From assembly GCF_004379255.2 (NCBI RefSeq), contig NC_056036.1:3596001-3660000 (forward strand): a DNA stretch of 64,000 nucleotides, written 5' to 3'. The notes under the pieces are model-generated. The model was not told the origin of the DNA and did not search any database. It saw only the letters and a program-made list of their open reading frames with translations. Position numbers and translations under genes: made by a program. Shown in pieces: positions 47,401 through 58,928 of this stretch. The first letter of the stretch is position 1; each line of letters starts with the position of its first letter. The stretch comes from Salvia splendens. Taxonomy: Eukaryota > Streptophyta > Magnoliopsida > Lamiales > Lamiaceae.

Positions 47401-49034
47401 CACTGTTTTGTGTCTATGCAATCTTGGCACATATAAGTGGCATGTTCTCACCAGCAACACAGACGGCGTATATGGAAATGGTCCATCCGATTTTTAGGTG
47501 AAATTTGCCACTTTTTTCATTTACAGAATCAGATTATATAGTATCACATATGCTATTGTTAACTCTGTTGATTTTGGGGGCAATTTGCAGCATGTTTGCA
47601 TTGCTGAGCCTGCATTTGTTCATGTATGGTTGCAATCTGCTTATGTGGAAAAACAGCCGGATAAACTACAACTTCATCTTTGAGTTCCAGCCTAGCAACG
47701 CCCTCAAGTACAGAGACGCCTTCCTTATCTGCACCTCTTTGATGACTGCTGTCGTTGCTGCTCTGGTGCTGCACCTCGTCTTGCTCTCAACGGGCTTCTT
47801 TCCTCACAAGGTCGACTTCATCCCCGGGGTCTTGCTGCTGGTTAGTTGATTTCGATGTTTTGTGTTACCACGCCTTGAATTCATGCACAAAGTTTGATAA
47901 AGTTTGTGTTTTTGGTAGTGTGCTCTCCTGCTGCTGATATGCCCGTTGAACGTGTTTTACCGGCCAACGCGCTACTGTTTCCTTAGAGTCGTCCGGAACA
48001 TCATCTGCTCCCCTTTTTACAAGGTACTATAAGATTTCGATTGCATATTGAGTATTGTCAGCTTCAAGATTGAAGATTTTGATATCTACTTTCGTTGCAG
48101 GTTTTGCTGGTGGACTTCTTCATGGCTGATCAGCTGACTAGCCAGATCCCATTGCTGAGGCACATGGAAGCCGCGTCGTGCTATCTTGTCGCGGGAGGGT
48201 TCAAAACACACCGTTATGAGACCTGCAAGTCAGGGAAGATGTATAGGGAGCTGGCATATGTCATCTCCTTCGCGCCATACTACTGGCGAGCAATGCAGGT
48301 GTGAAGCATTGATTGGCATATGATTATGTAGATATCTAGCTTCGACTAACGTTTGTGTGTGTTTGTGTTAGTGTGCAAGGAGATGGTTCGACGAGAGCAA
48401 TCCAGATCACCTGGCTAATCTGGGGAAGTATGTATCGGCCATGGTGGCAGCGGGGGTAAGGCTAACCTACGCCAGACAGCCATCGAAGCTATGGCTGTTC
48501 GCAGTTTTGGTGACTTCAGTTGTGGCCACAGTTTACCAGATGTATTGGGATTTTGTCAAGGATTGGGGGCTTCTCAATAGAAAGTCCAAGAATCCATGGC
48601 TCAGAGATCATCTCGTGCTCAAGAACACAACCATTTACTATGTGTCCATTGTGAGTCCCTGTCTCTCTCGATTAATTCGTCTCTCTTTCTCTCTCTCTCT
48701 GACCTGTGTTTGTGTGTGAATTTTCAGGCATTGAACTTTGTCCTGAGAATACTATGGGTGGAGGCGGTGATCAAGTTCAACGCAGGGGCATTGGAGATGC
48801 ACATGCTCGACTTCTTCCTGGCTTCGATGGAGGTGATAAGGCGTGGACACTGGAACTACTACAGGTAAAAGATACTACAAAATTAATAGCCCAAGATAGC
48901 ATTATTCAAACCTGTTTCACTAACACTAAATGGCCAAAAATCACAGGTTGGAAAATGAGCACTTGCACAATACTGGCAAGTTTAGAGCAGTCAAGACAGT
49001 GCCCTTACCATTTAAAGAAATGGATTCGGACTGA
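44405..49034 (+). CDS. PHO1: PHO1-family phosphate exporter (SPX-EXS)
   Basis: Phosphate efflux transporter that loads phosphate into the root xylem; acts in Golgi/trans-Golgi and endosomal membranes. Fourteen exons: 44405-44629, 45309-45386, 45740-45977, 46474-46792, 46885-46933, 47011-47082, 47160-47289, 47377-47497, 47591-47840, 47919-48023, 48101-48298, 48372-48650, 48728-48864 and 48947-49034; all GT-AG; 762 aa. The SPX domain (1 to about 330) starts [20 protein letters not shown] and has the lysine cluster KILKKFDK used for inositol pyrophosphate sensing. Membrane segments begin at about 365 ([20 protein letters not shown]). The EXS part contains [36 protein letters not shown] and [20 protein letters not shown]. 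Length and exon count match PHO1. Whether it is PHO1 itself or a PHO1;H member needs a tree; neighbours favour PHO1. Confidence 0.93.
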
Positions 49035-49801
49035 GATCTTGTGATGCATCCGAATCACTATCAAGGAGAAGGAGCACACAACGTTTCAACTAACCATGAT
49101 CCCCCACGTAGCTCTCAACGAGACAGGCACTCGAGCAATCACAAGTTCTACTCTACAATGATGGAAAAGGCTTCTGGCAAGAATGCATTGGTTGATTGCA
49201 GATAATCACGAAAGCACAAGCTGTGTTCTATACTTTCACGTCTAGCAATCTACTCTTACCTTACTAATCTAGACAATTGTATCTTGATTTGATGTGTGAG
49301 CTATAACTATGTATATAGACAATTTGTCTATCAAAAAAACGCAAAGAAAGAAATTGAATTACACCCTTTTCAAATTCGAGTAAATAAAACTTCTGAGTCC
49401 TACTTCAGATTTTAAAGGCTCTGTGCTTCATCAAAGTAAAGAAATAGATTCATACAGACTGCCAAAGAGTCGGATTCAAAAGGCACTATCGTCTACCTGC
49501 ATTTACACAAAGTGCTTCAAATGCTGCAATACTTGCTATATTGTTGCCATATATGGAGGATGGATCACACAGTAGCATCACTTTATATTATTTCAATCCA
49601 AAAGCATTGCGTTATCATACTTGCCATAAGCAAAACGGAAGAAAACCGGATATACAATGCAGTAATTACAAACAAAGCTGCTTCATTAAAAAAACCACCT
49701 CACAATCACTCGAAGAAACAAGTTTTCACTAATACATAAACTAACATGGCAAACCGAGAGGCAATAAGTAATTGCTCAATCCAAGCAGATACAAATTTAA
49801 C
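49035..49801. other. Convergent 3' intergenic between PHO1 and the WD40-like gene
   Basis: Contains both 3' UTRs. No additional gene is seen. Confidence 0.6.
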
Positions 49802-52800
49802 CTAGAATAAGTACCTCCACTGCGCAGGACGATCTTTGGATATGAGCAGGACCCTTGAAGACAAGTAATCGAAAGAGGGATAGTACATGTCATCTTGTCC
49901 AATGATTTCTTTGACATTTTGGGAGCTGTTATAATCCATTGCGTAGGAAGGTAGTCCATCATCCTTCAAGGAGTCGAAAACAAATAAACCAAGCCCACTA
50001 ACTCCCATGACGTAGTTTGAACTTCCCCAAACTTGGGTCAATGCTGTGAAGTGGCTGTGAGCATTTGACTCAGGTAACATATATGTGCTAAAGAGCCTCT
50101 GTTTGCGCAAAGAGAACTGCTGGATTTGGGAGGAGTACTGCTTTTTCGCAGCTGATGTTAAAGTAGAACATCCAATGTAGATGGAATCCCCACGAGAGAA
50201 AGCTGACTGCACGTCCACTCCAACTTTAGGTATCTTTAGAGCAATGCCTGAAGGTTGACGGAAATCTAGAACATTGATGGAATCTGAAGTGCAGAATACG
50301 CCATCATTTCCTTCTGCTTCTGCGGAACTAACCCTGTATAAAATGCATAAATCAGTAGCTGCTAATGACTCTGCATCGAAGGAAATCCACAACATACTCA
50401 AAAATCAAAATCAAAATTAAAAGCAATAAAGAGCTATATGTTGACAGACACAAACATAATATAAAGAGTATTTATAAAGACAAACCACATTCTCTTACCT
50501 TTGTCTAACTCCTCCACCTAGTTCCGCATCAGTGTTATTCACATGAAGAGCGGAGATTCTACGACCAGAAGAAGATACTGACAGCAGTGCCTGAGAACTA
50601 AGAGAGCTGACATCCCAAACAGAAATACTGTCCGATTCTGCAACTGCCACTTTTCCTCTAGTTCTCCACTGCAAAGGACTTGAATAGTCCATTGCGGAGA
50701 GAGGCCTATGCAACTCCCATTTCATCACTTGCTCCCCATCACGGATATCATAGAGTTGGACCATCCTCTGATAGCTACAACCCGACATAATGAGAGGTCC
50801 ACATGGTTTATACCACCATTGTTGGTTTTCAGCAGCCATAGCATTTGACAGAGTGAATCTTCCATGCATTGTGTTGTTCGGCAGAGGAGCAAGGGCTGTT
50901 CTAACACGAGTGGTTTCATCTTCAAAATGATAAGAACATATCTTTTTGGTGTAGAAATCCCACGAGCAGAAGCCTGAATTCGCAGAATTTCCAGCAGATG
51001 CCGCCACAACATATCTTCCAGAACATCCATCTGCACTAGGGGCTCGTACCATCCAGCAATCTTGCCATATATTTGGGACAACTCCAGATGGGGGCTTGTA
51101 TTCTGCCTTCTCCTGTGAAGAGACAATATTTTTGCAATGTTTAGCCATTCACTATGATGTAACAGTACAAAATAACAAGCATACAAGAAATAATTATGAT
51201 CATACCTCAGAATTAGAAATGTCATAAAAAGAACAATATCCATCATCATGAGCCAGAAGAACAGACTCTCCCTCGGACACAAACCAACCTCCAGTTGAGG
51301 TCTTCCGCCCGATACCATTCAGTTTATAACTAGAGTCTTCCTCTACCTCCTCTTCGAATGTCATGGCTGGCACTATCTCTTCGTCATCAAATTCATTAAG
51401 CTTTTCATCAGCAATAAGGAGAGCATCAATACTAACTTTGTCATTAAGTGCATTTAAAGAAGAACTTTCTGCAACAAACGTCTTAGAATCGTCCATCTCT
51501 TGAAGCTCTCTTACTTCTTCACCAACATGTGATTCTTCCTTAGCCACCAGCAATTCCACAGCAACAGAATTATCTTCAAAAATAGTTGCCTTCTCATCCA
51601 CAACAAGAGTGTCTGTGGACTCTCCGACTTCTGATACACAAGTCTCAGAACCTCTAACTGTTGCCTTGGATAAAGTCCTATCTCTAATCAACTTATGATG
51701 AGGAAACAGCCGTGCTTCCAAATCTTCAGCATTCAAACCCTTAGATGTGCCCTGAGCATCCCTGACTTCCTTTTCTTTATCAACCAGAGTCTTTTCCACA
51801 TCGCCACCAGCAACACATACCATGGCCTTTTCGATTCCCGTAATCTTCTCTTGAATATCCAACAACATCAACTTGGAGGCATCCGGGTTATTCAAGTCCA
51901 ATATCTCTTTCGTCCTCTTTATATCGGATGCTATCCTTTTCACTTTCCCTTCCAAAAAGGCAAGCTTCTCATGAAGCTTGCTTGGATACTTGTTTGCAGC
52001 ATTCTCTCTGGGAGCACTCGGACCACTACCACCTGTGTTCACCATCTTCGACTCCCTTGAACTCAACCCCGGTACAACTCCTACCGCGCTAGACTTCATC
52101 TTCACTTCCTCTGTAAATTTGCTACTTTTGAGACCAGCCTCTGAACTAGTTTTCAAACTAACCTCCACAATATCAGATTTTTTCACCACGGGCCTCAAGT
52201 TTCGTCCTTTTTCATCACCATCCCCACTTATAACCGTTACATCTAGTTTCCCATTTTCTTGAAATTCCCCTTTTGGCTCCTCCATACTTGGTTCAATTTT
52301 GTTGAAATCTTTCAAACCCCATTTCTCAAGATTCGATCTTTCATCCTTCATATTACACCTCCCCTCGTTGGCAGCCCTAATGTTGACCTTATCTTTGCTT
52401 AGGTCACCCAAAAAAACCCCTTTTTTGGTCAAATCCTTTCCAACACTTTGTTCAAGATCAAATTTTTCACCAGATTTCACATTCAAACCTTTCAAACTAA
52501 CCCCACTCTCTTTTCCCCTGGCCGAGCCGACACAACCCCTCGAAGCATTTTTCCTTAAATCAGGCAATGCCCTAGTAAATTCAAAGGGGCTAGTACTCCT
52601 ACCTCTCGGCACAGAAGAGCTAGACCGCCTGAGCCGTGTCTCCTCCGCCTGTTGCGGCGGCGGCAGCGCCACGGACTTGTCTACCCGCGCCATGGGCTTC
52701 AGAGTGGGCTTCTGCGTCGCCGCCCGAACCCGTGACGTGGTCCTGGGATTCTCCTTCCCTGTTGAAACGGACCGCCCTGAAACTGGGGAGAGTTTTCCGG

Positions 52801-52873
52801 CGGCGGGTGCTGCGGAGATTTTCCCTCCTCCGCCGCCGCGCTCTTTAATCCGGCGCACCGATGCTGTGGACAT
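49802..52873 (-). CDS. KIN14B-interacting-protein-like, WD40/transducin-type protein
   Basis: Homologue of Arabidopsis At4g14310, annotated as KIN14B-interacting protein. Three exons on the minus strand (52873-51206, 51112-50499 and 50333-49802) give 937 aa. Residues 1 to about 120 are basic, Ser/Arg/Pro-rich (microtubule-associated-protein-like), with SSSSVPRGRSTSPFEFTRAL. A coiled coil lies at about 290-330 (LHEKLAFLEGKVKRIASDIK). An acidic linker leads to the beta-propeller-like C-terminal half, starting GGWFVSEGESVLLAHDDGYC, with GRYVVAASAGNSANSGFCSW, NDGVFCTSDSINVLDFRQPS and a closing SFDYLSSRVLLISKDRPAQW. The role is presumably cytoskeletal, from the kinesin partner. It is close to a kinesin gene here as in Arabidopsis, where KIN-10A is At4g14330. 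Confidence 0.88.
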
Positions 52874-53807
52874 TTTGCGAGATTTGATTGAGCTTCTCTT
52901 TTGTGTTTTTGGAGTGTAGGTGATGAAGATTGGAGTGAAAGTGAAATTAGGGATTCGAATCTCGATTGATTCCTGGGGATATAAGGTTGAAAAGAAGCTC
53001 CAGATTGTGTTTAGGCGGGAGAATGGCGATCTTTGGATTTTGAAATATTTTGGGTATTCTTCACAAATGGAGTAAAATTTAAATGGTCAGATCAAATAAT
53101 TCACGAAATGTACTCTATTTATTTTGATACAGAAATTTTTGGAAAGGTGTGGTACACAAAATCCAAGTGAAAATATAGAAACCTTTTCCATATTGATACA
53201 GCACATAATTAATTATTTTCTTCAAACTTTCATTCATTAAAAATACTTAATTATTCGATTAACGTCACTATAATAAATTTACTTTCTCAAATGCGTGTTC
53301 AAACTTTTGAATCAATACTTTCTTCTTCTCCTCTTAATGTGTGTCCAACTTTGATCATGAATTTTAGAAAATATAAAAAAAGAAATAAGTGGAAAAAATG
53401 AAATGTAGATCCTATCTATAATAAAATGTAAATAAAATAAATTAAATTAAATATAAGATCTATTACTAAAAATCATAAAAGTAAAATAAGATAATTATTA
53501 AAAGACATCCTAAAGTAAAAAATTGGGACACGTAATGGCTTGACGAATACATAGTACTCCGTATAAGTTGGGAGTACATAATTTATATGGGGTACTACTC
53601 AAAAACATTAAACATTTTAAAACTCAATGCATAGTAGTAGTATATTTTTGTAACAATATATTCCTAATAATTACACACATTTTTCCCCTTTGTCTTCCGG
53701 TGATAAAATTATTGAAACACTACAAAAACACCTCAATTTGCAAATATTAGTTTATTACAGATAAAAACTTTTCAATTTCAGTATGACAATAACATCTATA
53801 TGTATAA
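52874..53807. other. Upstream region of the WD40-like gene
   Basis: Promoter region of the minus-strand gene. A TCTCCCGCC word at about 53015-53023 resembles an E2F site with one mismatch; this is weak. The rest is AT-rich. Confidence 0.5.
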
Positions 53808-55016
53808 GAGCATCCGCAGTAGCGAATTTCCCGGCGGACGTCAGATCGGCGTGTCGGACATCCGCCATTGTGTGCATGTGATGCGGATACGGACATTCGC
53901 TGCGGACACCGCAGTTCCGCGGCTTTCCGGGACGTCCACCATTGCGTTGACACGACGGACTTTCCGGTGGACGTCCCGATTTTTTATTGTTTTTTGTGGA
54001 TGTCCGTCGAGATGTCCTTGGGTATGTCCGTCATTGTATAGTGGGATGTTCTTATGACGTGGCAGTGCAATGAGATGTCCTTATGACGTGGCAGGAGGTG
54101 TTTTTGGGAAGTCCGTCGGGGTGTCCGCCGGGACGTCCGTCCCATTGTGGATGGGGAGTGGATCCCCTGCTGTGGAGAAGACACAGCAGGGGCAGCTGTG
54201 CTAATAATACGACGGCATTTTGTGGGAAGTTTCACAAATTTTATTATTCAAACCAGATTAAGCACTAAGTAATCCATAAATAAGTGATTTATATTGAGTA
54301 TTCAAATATTCCATCGTCCACTCCCGCCGCTTTCTCCTCATGAAATAAAACAATTCTTTAATAATTTACTAAATATTGTTTTTCTATATGGAATTAATAA
54401 TAAGAATTTCAATTTTTTTAATTACGTTGCATCATGATTAGCTATAATTTGAAAGTTAAATAAATTTAACCATACGATCAGCTACAACTTAGCTATAATA
54501 GTTATAGCCAATCATATGATTATATGATAATTGAAAGTTAATACATTTAAATTTGAAATAACTTTCCAAATTTGATGATTTTTTAGTTAAAATGAATTAT
54601 AACTAGAAATTGATAACTCTGCAACAGATTAGCTATAACTATAATGTTAAATAATATTATATTAATTTGTCATAATATTAATAGTTAAATAGTAAAATTT
54701 AAATGATCACGATGCAACTGAACTAAAAAAATTGAAATTCTAATTAGTAAAATAAACGTTCCATATAGAAAAACATATTTAGCAAAGACTTGTTTTATTT
54801 CATGAGGAGAAAGAGGCAGGTGTGGATTTAGGGTTCAGGGGTGGACGGTGGAATATTTGACTACTCAATATAAATCATTTATTTATGGATTACTTAGTGC
54901 TGAATCTGGTTTGAATAATAAAATTTGTGAAACTTCCCACAAAACGCCGTCGTATTATTAGCACAGCTACCCCTACTGTGTTTTCTCCACAGCAGGGGAT
55001 CCACTCCCGGATGCCC
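53808..55016. mobile_element. PIF/Harbinger-type MITE split by a foldback element
   Basis: Left end GAGCATCCGCAGTAGCG preceded by TAA; right end GGATGCCC followed by TTA at 55017-55019. Removing the insertion at 54154-55008 and one copy of GGATG restores a normal end, CCCATTGTGGATGCCC. Interior GGACGTCCGTC / GTCCGCCGGGACGTCC words are typical of the family here. The two flanking trinucleotides differ at one base. Confidence 0.8.
54154..55008. mobile_element. Foldback element with arms of about 190 bp, nested in a Harbinger MITE
   Basis: 855 bp. The left arm starts GGGAGTGGATCCCCTGCTGT and the right arm ends with its complement. The arms stay over 90% alike for about 190 bp, including AATAATACGACGGC and GTGGGAAGTTTCACAAATTT. 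The terminal word matches the 9-bp-TSD element at 23244, so it is the same family, probably Mutator-like. Here the flanking direct repeat is only GGATG (54149-54153 and 55009-55013). The middle is AT-rich and non-coding. Confidence 0.88.
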
Positions 55017-55255
55017 TTAGGGTAAACCTAAAATTAAGGAGTATAAATAAAAAATGTAATTGATTTTTCAATACCATCTATATAAATTTAGATTTTAGTA
55101 TATGATTGGAGTCTGGAGATAGTCTAATTATACATTGCGTACATATAGAAATGTAAAATAGTAGAGAAATTTTGTTCACGTTTGACTAAGCGCAAAGTTT
55201 AAGAAAAGTGAATGTCATGGATTCCACATTTGTAAAAATTTAGTATAACCCGGAA

Positions 55256-55665
55256 TAGGGCTGGGAAAATATATCAAAATACCGCACTTACCGTACCGAA
55301 AAAATACCGAAAATATCGAATTTTCGGTATATCGTACTTTTAGGTACGGTAAATGTATGCATTTTGTATATACCGCGGTATACTGCGTCATACCGCATCA
55401 TACCGCAATTGCGGTATATACTGCAAATTTACGGTATATACCACAAATAACACGGTATACCGCAAATACGGTATATGCGGTATACCGACAAAAGCGGTAC
55501 AGTAACGATATCTAAATTTTGGTATACCGACTTTTCGGTATACCGCAATTGCGGTATACCGACAAAAATTGTACGATAAAGGTATGGTTTTTTGTCATAC
55601 CGCACGGTACGATACGGTATGCGGTATGACTATTTCGGCGGGTATACCGTACCGTTCCAACCCTA
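55256..55665. mobile_element. hAT-type GGTATACCG-repeat element, second copy
   Basis: Ends TAGGGCTGGGAAAA and CCGTTCCAACCCTA, interior CGGTATACCG / GCGGTATAC words as in the 19252 copy. The flanks ACCCGGAA (55248-55255) and ACTTGGAA (55666-55673) look like an 8-bp duplication with two C-to-T changes. Its right edge lies 233 bp before the FBN4 start codon. Confidence 0.85.
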
Positions 55666-55705
55666 ACTTGGAAGCTCTAATTAAAAGATAGTCAACTCTT
55701 CGTGG

Positions 55706-55714
55706 TATATATAA
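55706..55714 (+). promoter_or_regulatory. Possible TATA box of the FBN4 gene
   Basis: TATATATAA lies 192 bp before the start codon and 41 bp after the hAT element, so little native promoter remains between them. Confidence 0.5.
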
Positions 55715-55897
55715 TCCCACATCACTCTCATATGACAATTCGATCCCAGTTCCATCACCTGGCTGATGACACGTGGCACGCTCTTCGTCCACCTCATGAA
55801 ATCCAACACACTTGCAAAATAGCAATCGGAAATCCCAACGACCCAATCAGTTACAAACTTGACGCACAACACACAGTCACCGCCGCAGCAGCAGTCA

Positions 55898-57295
55898 ATG
55901 GCGTCGGTGCTTCGCTCGCCGCTCTCTCTCTCCCACCACGCATCCGCTTCTGCCACTAGTTTTCCCACTGCTCCTCACATACTTCGAAACTTGCCGCCCC
56001 TTCAACGCAGAAGCTGTGATTTCAAGAATCAAATCGTTTGTCAATCCTCTTACGGTGAAGTCACGTTCATTCAGCCCCCTAAATCTGCACCGTCCAAAGC
56101 TGATCTCGATGCCTCCCTCAAGATCAAATTATTGGTCTGATTTCCACTCTTCATGTTTTGTCTTTTTATTAAATTGTGTGAAATAATTGGGGAAGTTAGT
56201 GTTTTGGTTGATCTTCATATGATATGATATTCAATGCTAAGATCTTTATATATATGAAGTAGTACTCAATTTCAATCGTTGATTACTTGGGAGGGAAACA
56301 TATATCAAGATTCAACTTTTAGATTGCTATTTATGGTTGTATGAATTAGTCAGACAGCAACCACTCAATATAAATGGAAAAATCATGTCTTTGTTGAACG
56401 TAAAAGATTGTTTTTTTTGGTGAATGGTGAAGCAATAACAGAGTAGCATCTTAATTCTTAGTGTGATTATGGTGGAATTCGATTTCCATTTGTTACAAAA
56501 AAGTGGAGCATTGGTTTACTGGAAAATGGTGTGGTGTTGCAGAGTGCTGTTTCTGGGCTGAACAGAGGTCTTGCAGCGAGCGAAGATGACCTGAGAAAAG
56601 CCGATGAGGCCGCGAAAGAGCTTGAAGCAGCTGCAGGTCCAGTCGATCTTTGTGCTGACATGGATAAGCTTCAAGGCAGGTGGAAACTCATTTACAGCAG
56701 CGCCTTCTCATCTCGAACCCTTGGAGGTTCCCGTCCCGGCCCACCTACCGGAAGGCTCCTTCCCATAACCCTCGGCCAGGTCACAAATAGTAACATCTCC
56801 ATTCATCCTAATGAAATGTATTGCATCACATCACATCACATCACATGCATGTGTGTTCGATAATTAGGTGTTCCAAAGGATCGATGTCTTCAGCAAAGAC
56901 TTTGACAACATTGTTGAGCTCGAACTGGGGGCTCCGTGGCCTCTTCCGCCTGTGGAATTGACCGCCACCTTAGCCCACAAGTTCGAACTCATAGGTCAGT
57001 GTTACTAAATTCAAGAACCCCTTTAATTAGAGTTTGATCATGTGAAAATGTGACTGCAATGTGGATTAATGCGATGATAGGAAGTAGTGGAATCAAGATC
57101 ATGTTCGACAAGACAACGGTGAAGGCTACGGGAAACTTGGCTCAGTTGCCGGCATTGGATGTTCCACGGATACCGGATGCGCTCAGACCTCAATCTAATA
57201 CGGGAAGTGGTGAGTTTGAGGTTACATACCTTGACTCTGATACACGTATAACTCGAGGGGACAGAGGAGAGCTCAGGGTTTTTGTCATCGCGTGA
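55898..57295 (+). CDS. FBN4: Plastid fibrillin FBN4 / plastid-lipid-associated protein 6
   Basis: Plastoglobule and thylakoid lipid-binding protein (fibrillin family). Arabidopsis FBN4 (PAP6, HrBP1) affects plastoquinone content of plastoglobules and stress tolerance. Four exons (55898-56134, 56543-56779, 56868-56994 and 57081-57295), GT-AG introns, 271 aa. Residues 1 to about 50 are a Ser-rich transit peptide (MASVLRSPLSLSHHASASAT). The PAP/fibrillin domain, a lipocalin-like fold, follows: SAVSGLNRGLAASEDDLRKA, DKLQGRWKLIYSSAFSSRTL, FQRIDVFSKDFDNIVELELG, AHKFELIG and the C-terminal FEVTYLDSDTRITRGDRGEL. The length fits the family. It is head-to-head with the WD40-like gene but separated by nested transposons. 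Confidence 0.95.
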
Positions 57296-58745
57296 GGTTT
57301 TGAGAACTCGGGTTGCTGCTGTTTTCTCCGGTGAGTTTGTTTGATGCAGTTTTAGGTGCATCTGTTGTAAAGAAATATGCATTGTTCGTGAGCTGAATGT
57401 AAAAGAATAACACACACCTCCATGTGATGATACTTTTCCTTCTCTTATTTCTAAATGATAGTACTATAAAAGATCAAATGTGAGAGTTCAATTTTCGATC
57501 ATGGAAAACTCAAAAAAATGAAGGAAATGTCAATAACATATAATGATGTGCATTCTAACATATGATTATGTGAATTTTACACGCAATGGCAACGTGTGTG
57601 TAATGGAAGAGGGGCTTAACTTCTTTCATCGTCTTATTCGCCCGAATTTGTCGAAATTGCTGAAAATTATGTTAAATTTTAATGAAGTTGGCGTTACTAA
57701 AGATTGAATTGCTGGATATTGATATTAAGAAGGGTTGAAGAACAAGAGAAAAACAAAGAAATTTAGCTACAAAAGATAGGTTTAAGAGAATAAAATAAAA
57801 TAATAGCAAAATATTAAAAAATAATGTAACTTTAATCTATTCATATAGTACTCTATAATATGGAGTAATTGTAAGAAAATAGCCTCAATAATAGTCCTCA
57901 GCACTACATTTTTTCTTACCTATCTCTGAATTTCTATCATCCAAAGCTTGTTAAATTTTAAAAATTATCTAAATTTGTAATAATAACATAGAACAAGAGA
58001 GTACTCCTATTAAAATGGATAGCAGGTATCAGGTAATTTTTGACCCGATACCCATCTGATATTGAACACCCGCTGCCCGCAAAAATCAGGGTAGGAATCA
58101 GATACTAAAAATAGCTAAAATTCATATCGGTCATTACGGATGTTACACAACATTTATACTACAAACGTTTCCCATATATTATTCCATCAATCACTCCTAC
58201 ACTTATTCCACACAAACTCAAACCATTATTTCCTCTATTGATACGGGACAATTAATCAACATCAATACAAAATAGGTAGAGCATGAGACTTTGAAGGTCA
58301 GGGGAAAATCTGTGGCACGCAAAAAATTATTACTCTACAACTACATATTAAAATCTCGATTGCAATTATACACTAGTACATAAGAAAGTATAAAAAAATA
58401 AAGAAATGAAATATTAACAGTATGATATGCATAAATCATATCATAAGCTCGAACCATAAAAATAATAGAATACATAAATGAAAATGAAGAAAATCAAAAT
58501 TATACACCATTAAACAATATTAATGACAGAAGACATTCCACAAACCCCAAAAACTAGGTAGATACTACAATGATGAATCATGAATCCATCCATTTGTTCG
58601 GAGAGAATAAATTCAATTAGTTTCCTTTTTTTTGGAGGGCAAAATATTTAAACTAGTTCCCATGTGTAGTATAGTAAAAAAATTAAGTTGACGGGCCCGA
58701 ACCCAACTTATCGGCCCGCAAAAGAGAGACGTTACGAATACAAAT
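57296..58745. other. Intergenic between FBN4 and the kinesin
   Basis: FBN4 3' UTR, then AT-rich DNA. Near 58010-58105 a GGTATCAGGTAATTTTTGAC-type stretch resembles degraded hAT ends, without clear borders. The last 200 bp are kinesin promoter. Confidence 0.5.
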
Positions 58746-58756
58746 TGTAACGGCTA
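58746..58756 (+). promoter_or_regulatory. MSA-like element (G2/M, MYB3R site) in the kinesin promoter
   Basis: TGTAACGGCTA matches the mitosis-specific activator consensus YCYAACGGYYA at 10 of 11 positions, with the AACGG core intact. It lies 173 bp before the start codon of a kinesin expected to peak in mitosis. Plant MYB3R proteins bind such sites in many cytokinesis genes. Confidence 0.65.
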
Positions 58757-58928
58757 CTTTTAATTTCAAACTCTAAAAACCAAAATGTGGACAAAAAATT
58801 TGAAGAATTCTCTCTGAGAATTTCTCCACTTCTCAGAAATTCCTAAATCTCTCTTCATTCTACGATTTCCCCGTTGAAATTCCCCAAAAATATCGAAGAA
58901 TTCTCTATTGTATAGTTCTACTGAGAAA

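Noticed and set aside
51695..52919. 206-codon and other plus-strand frames across the WD40-like gene
   Set aside because: They are antisense to the well-supported first exon of the KIN14B-interacting-like gene and have no recognisable domain.
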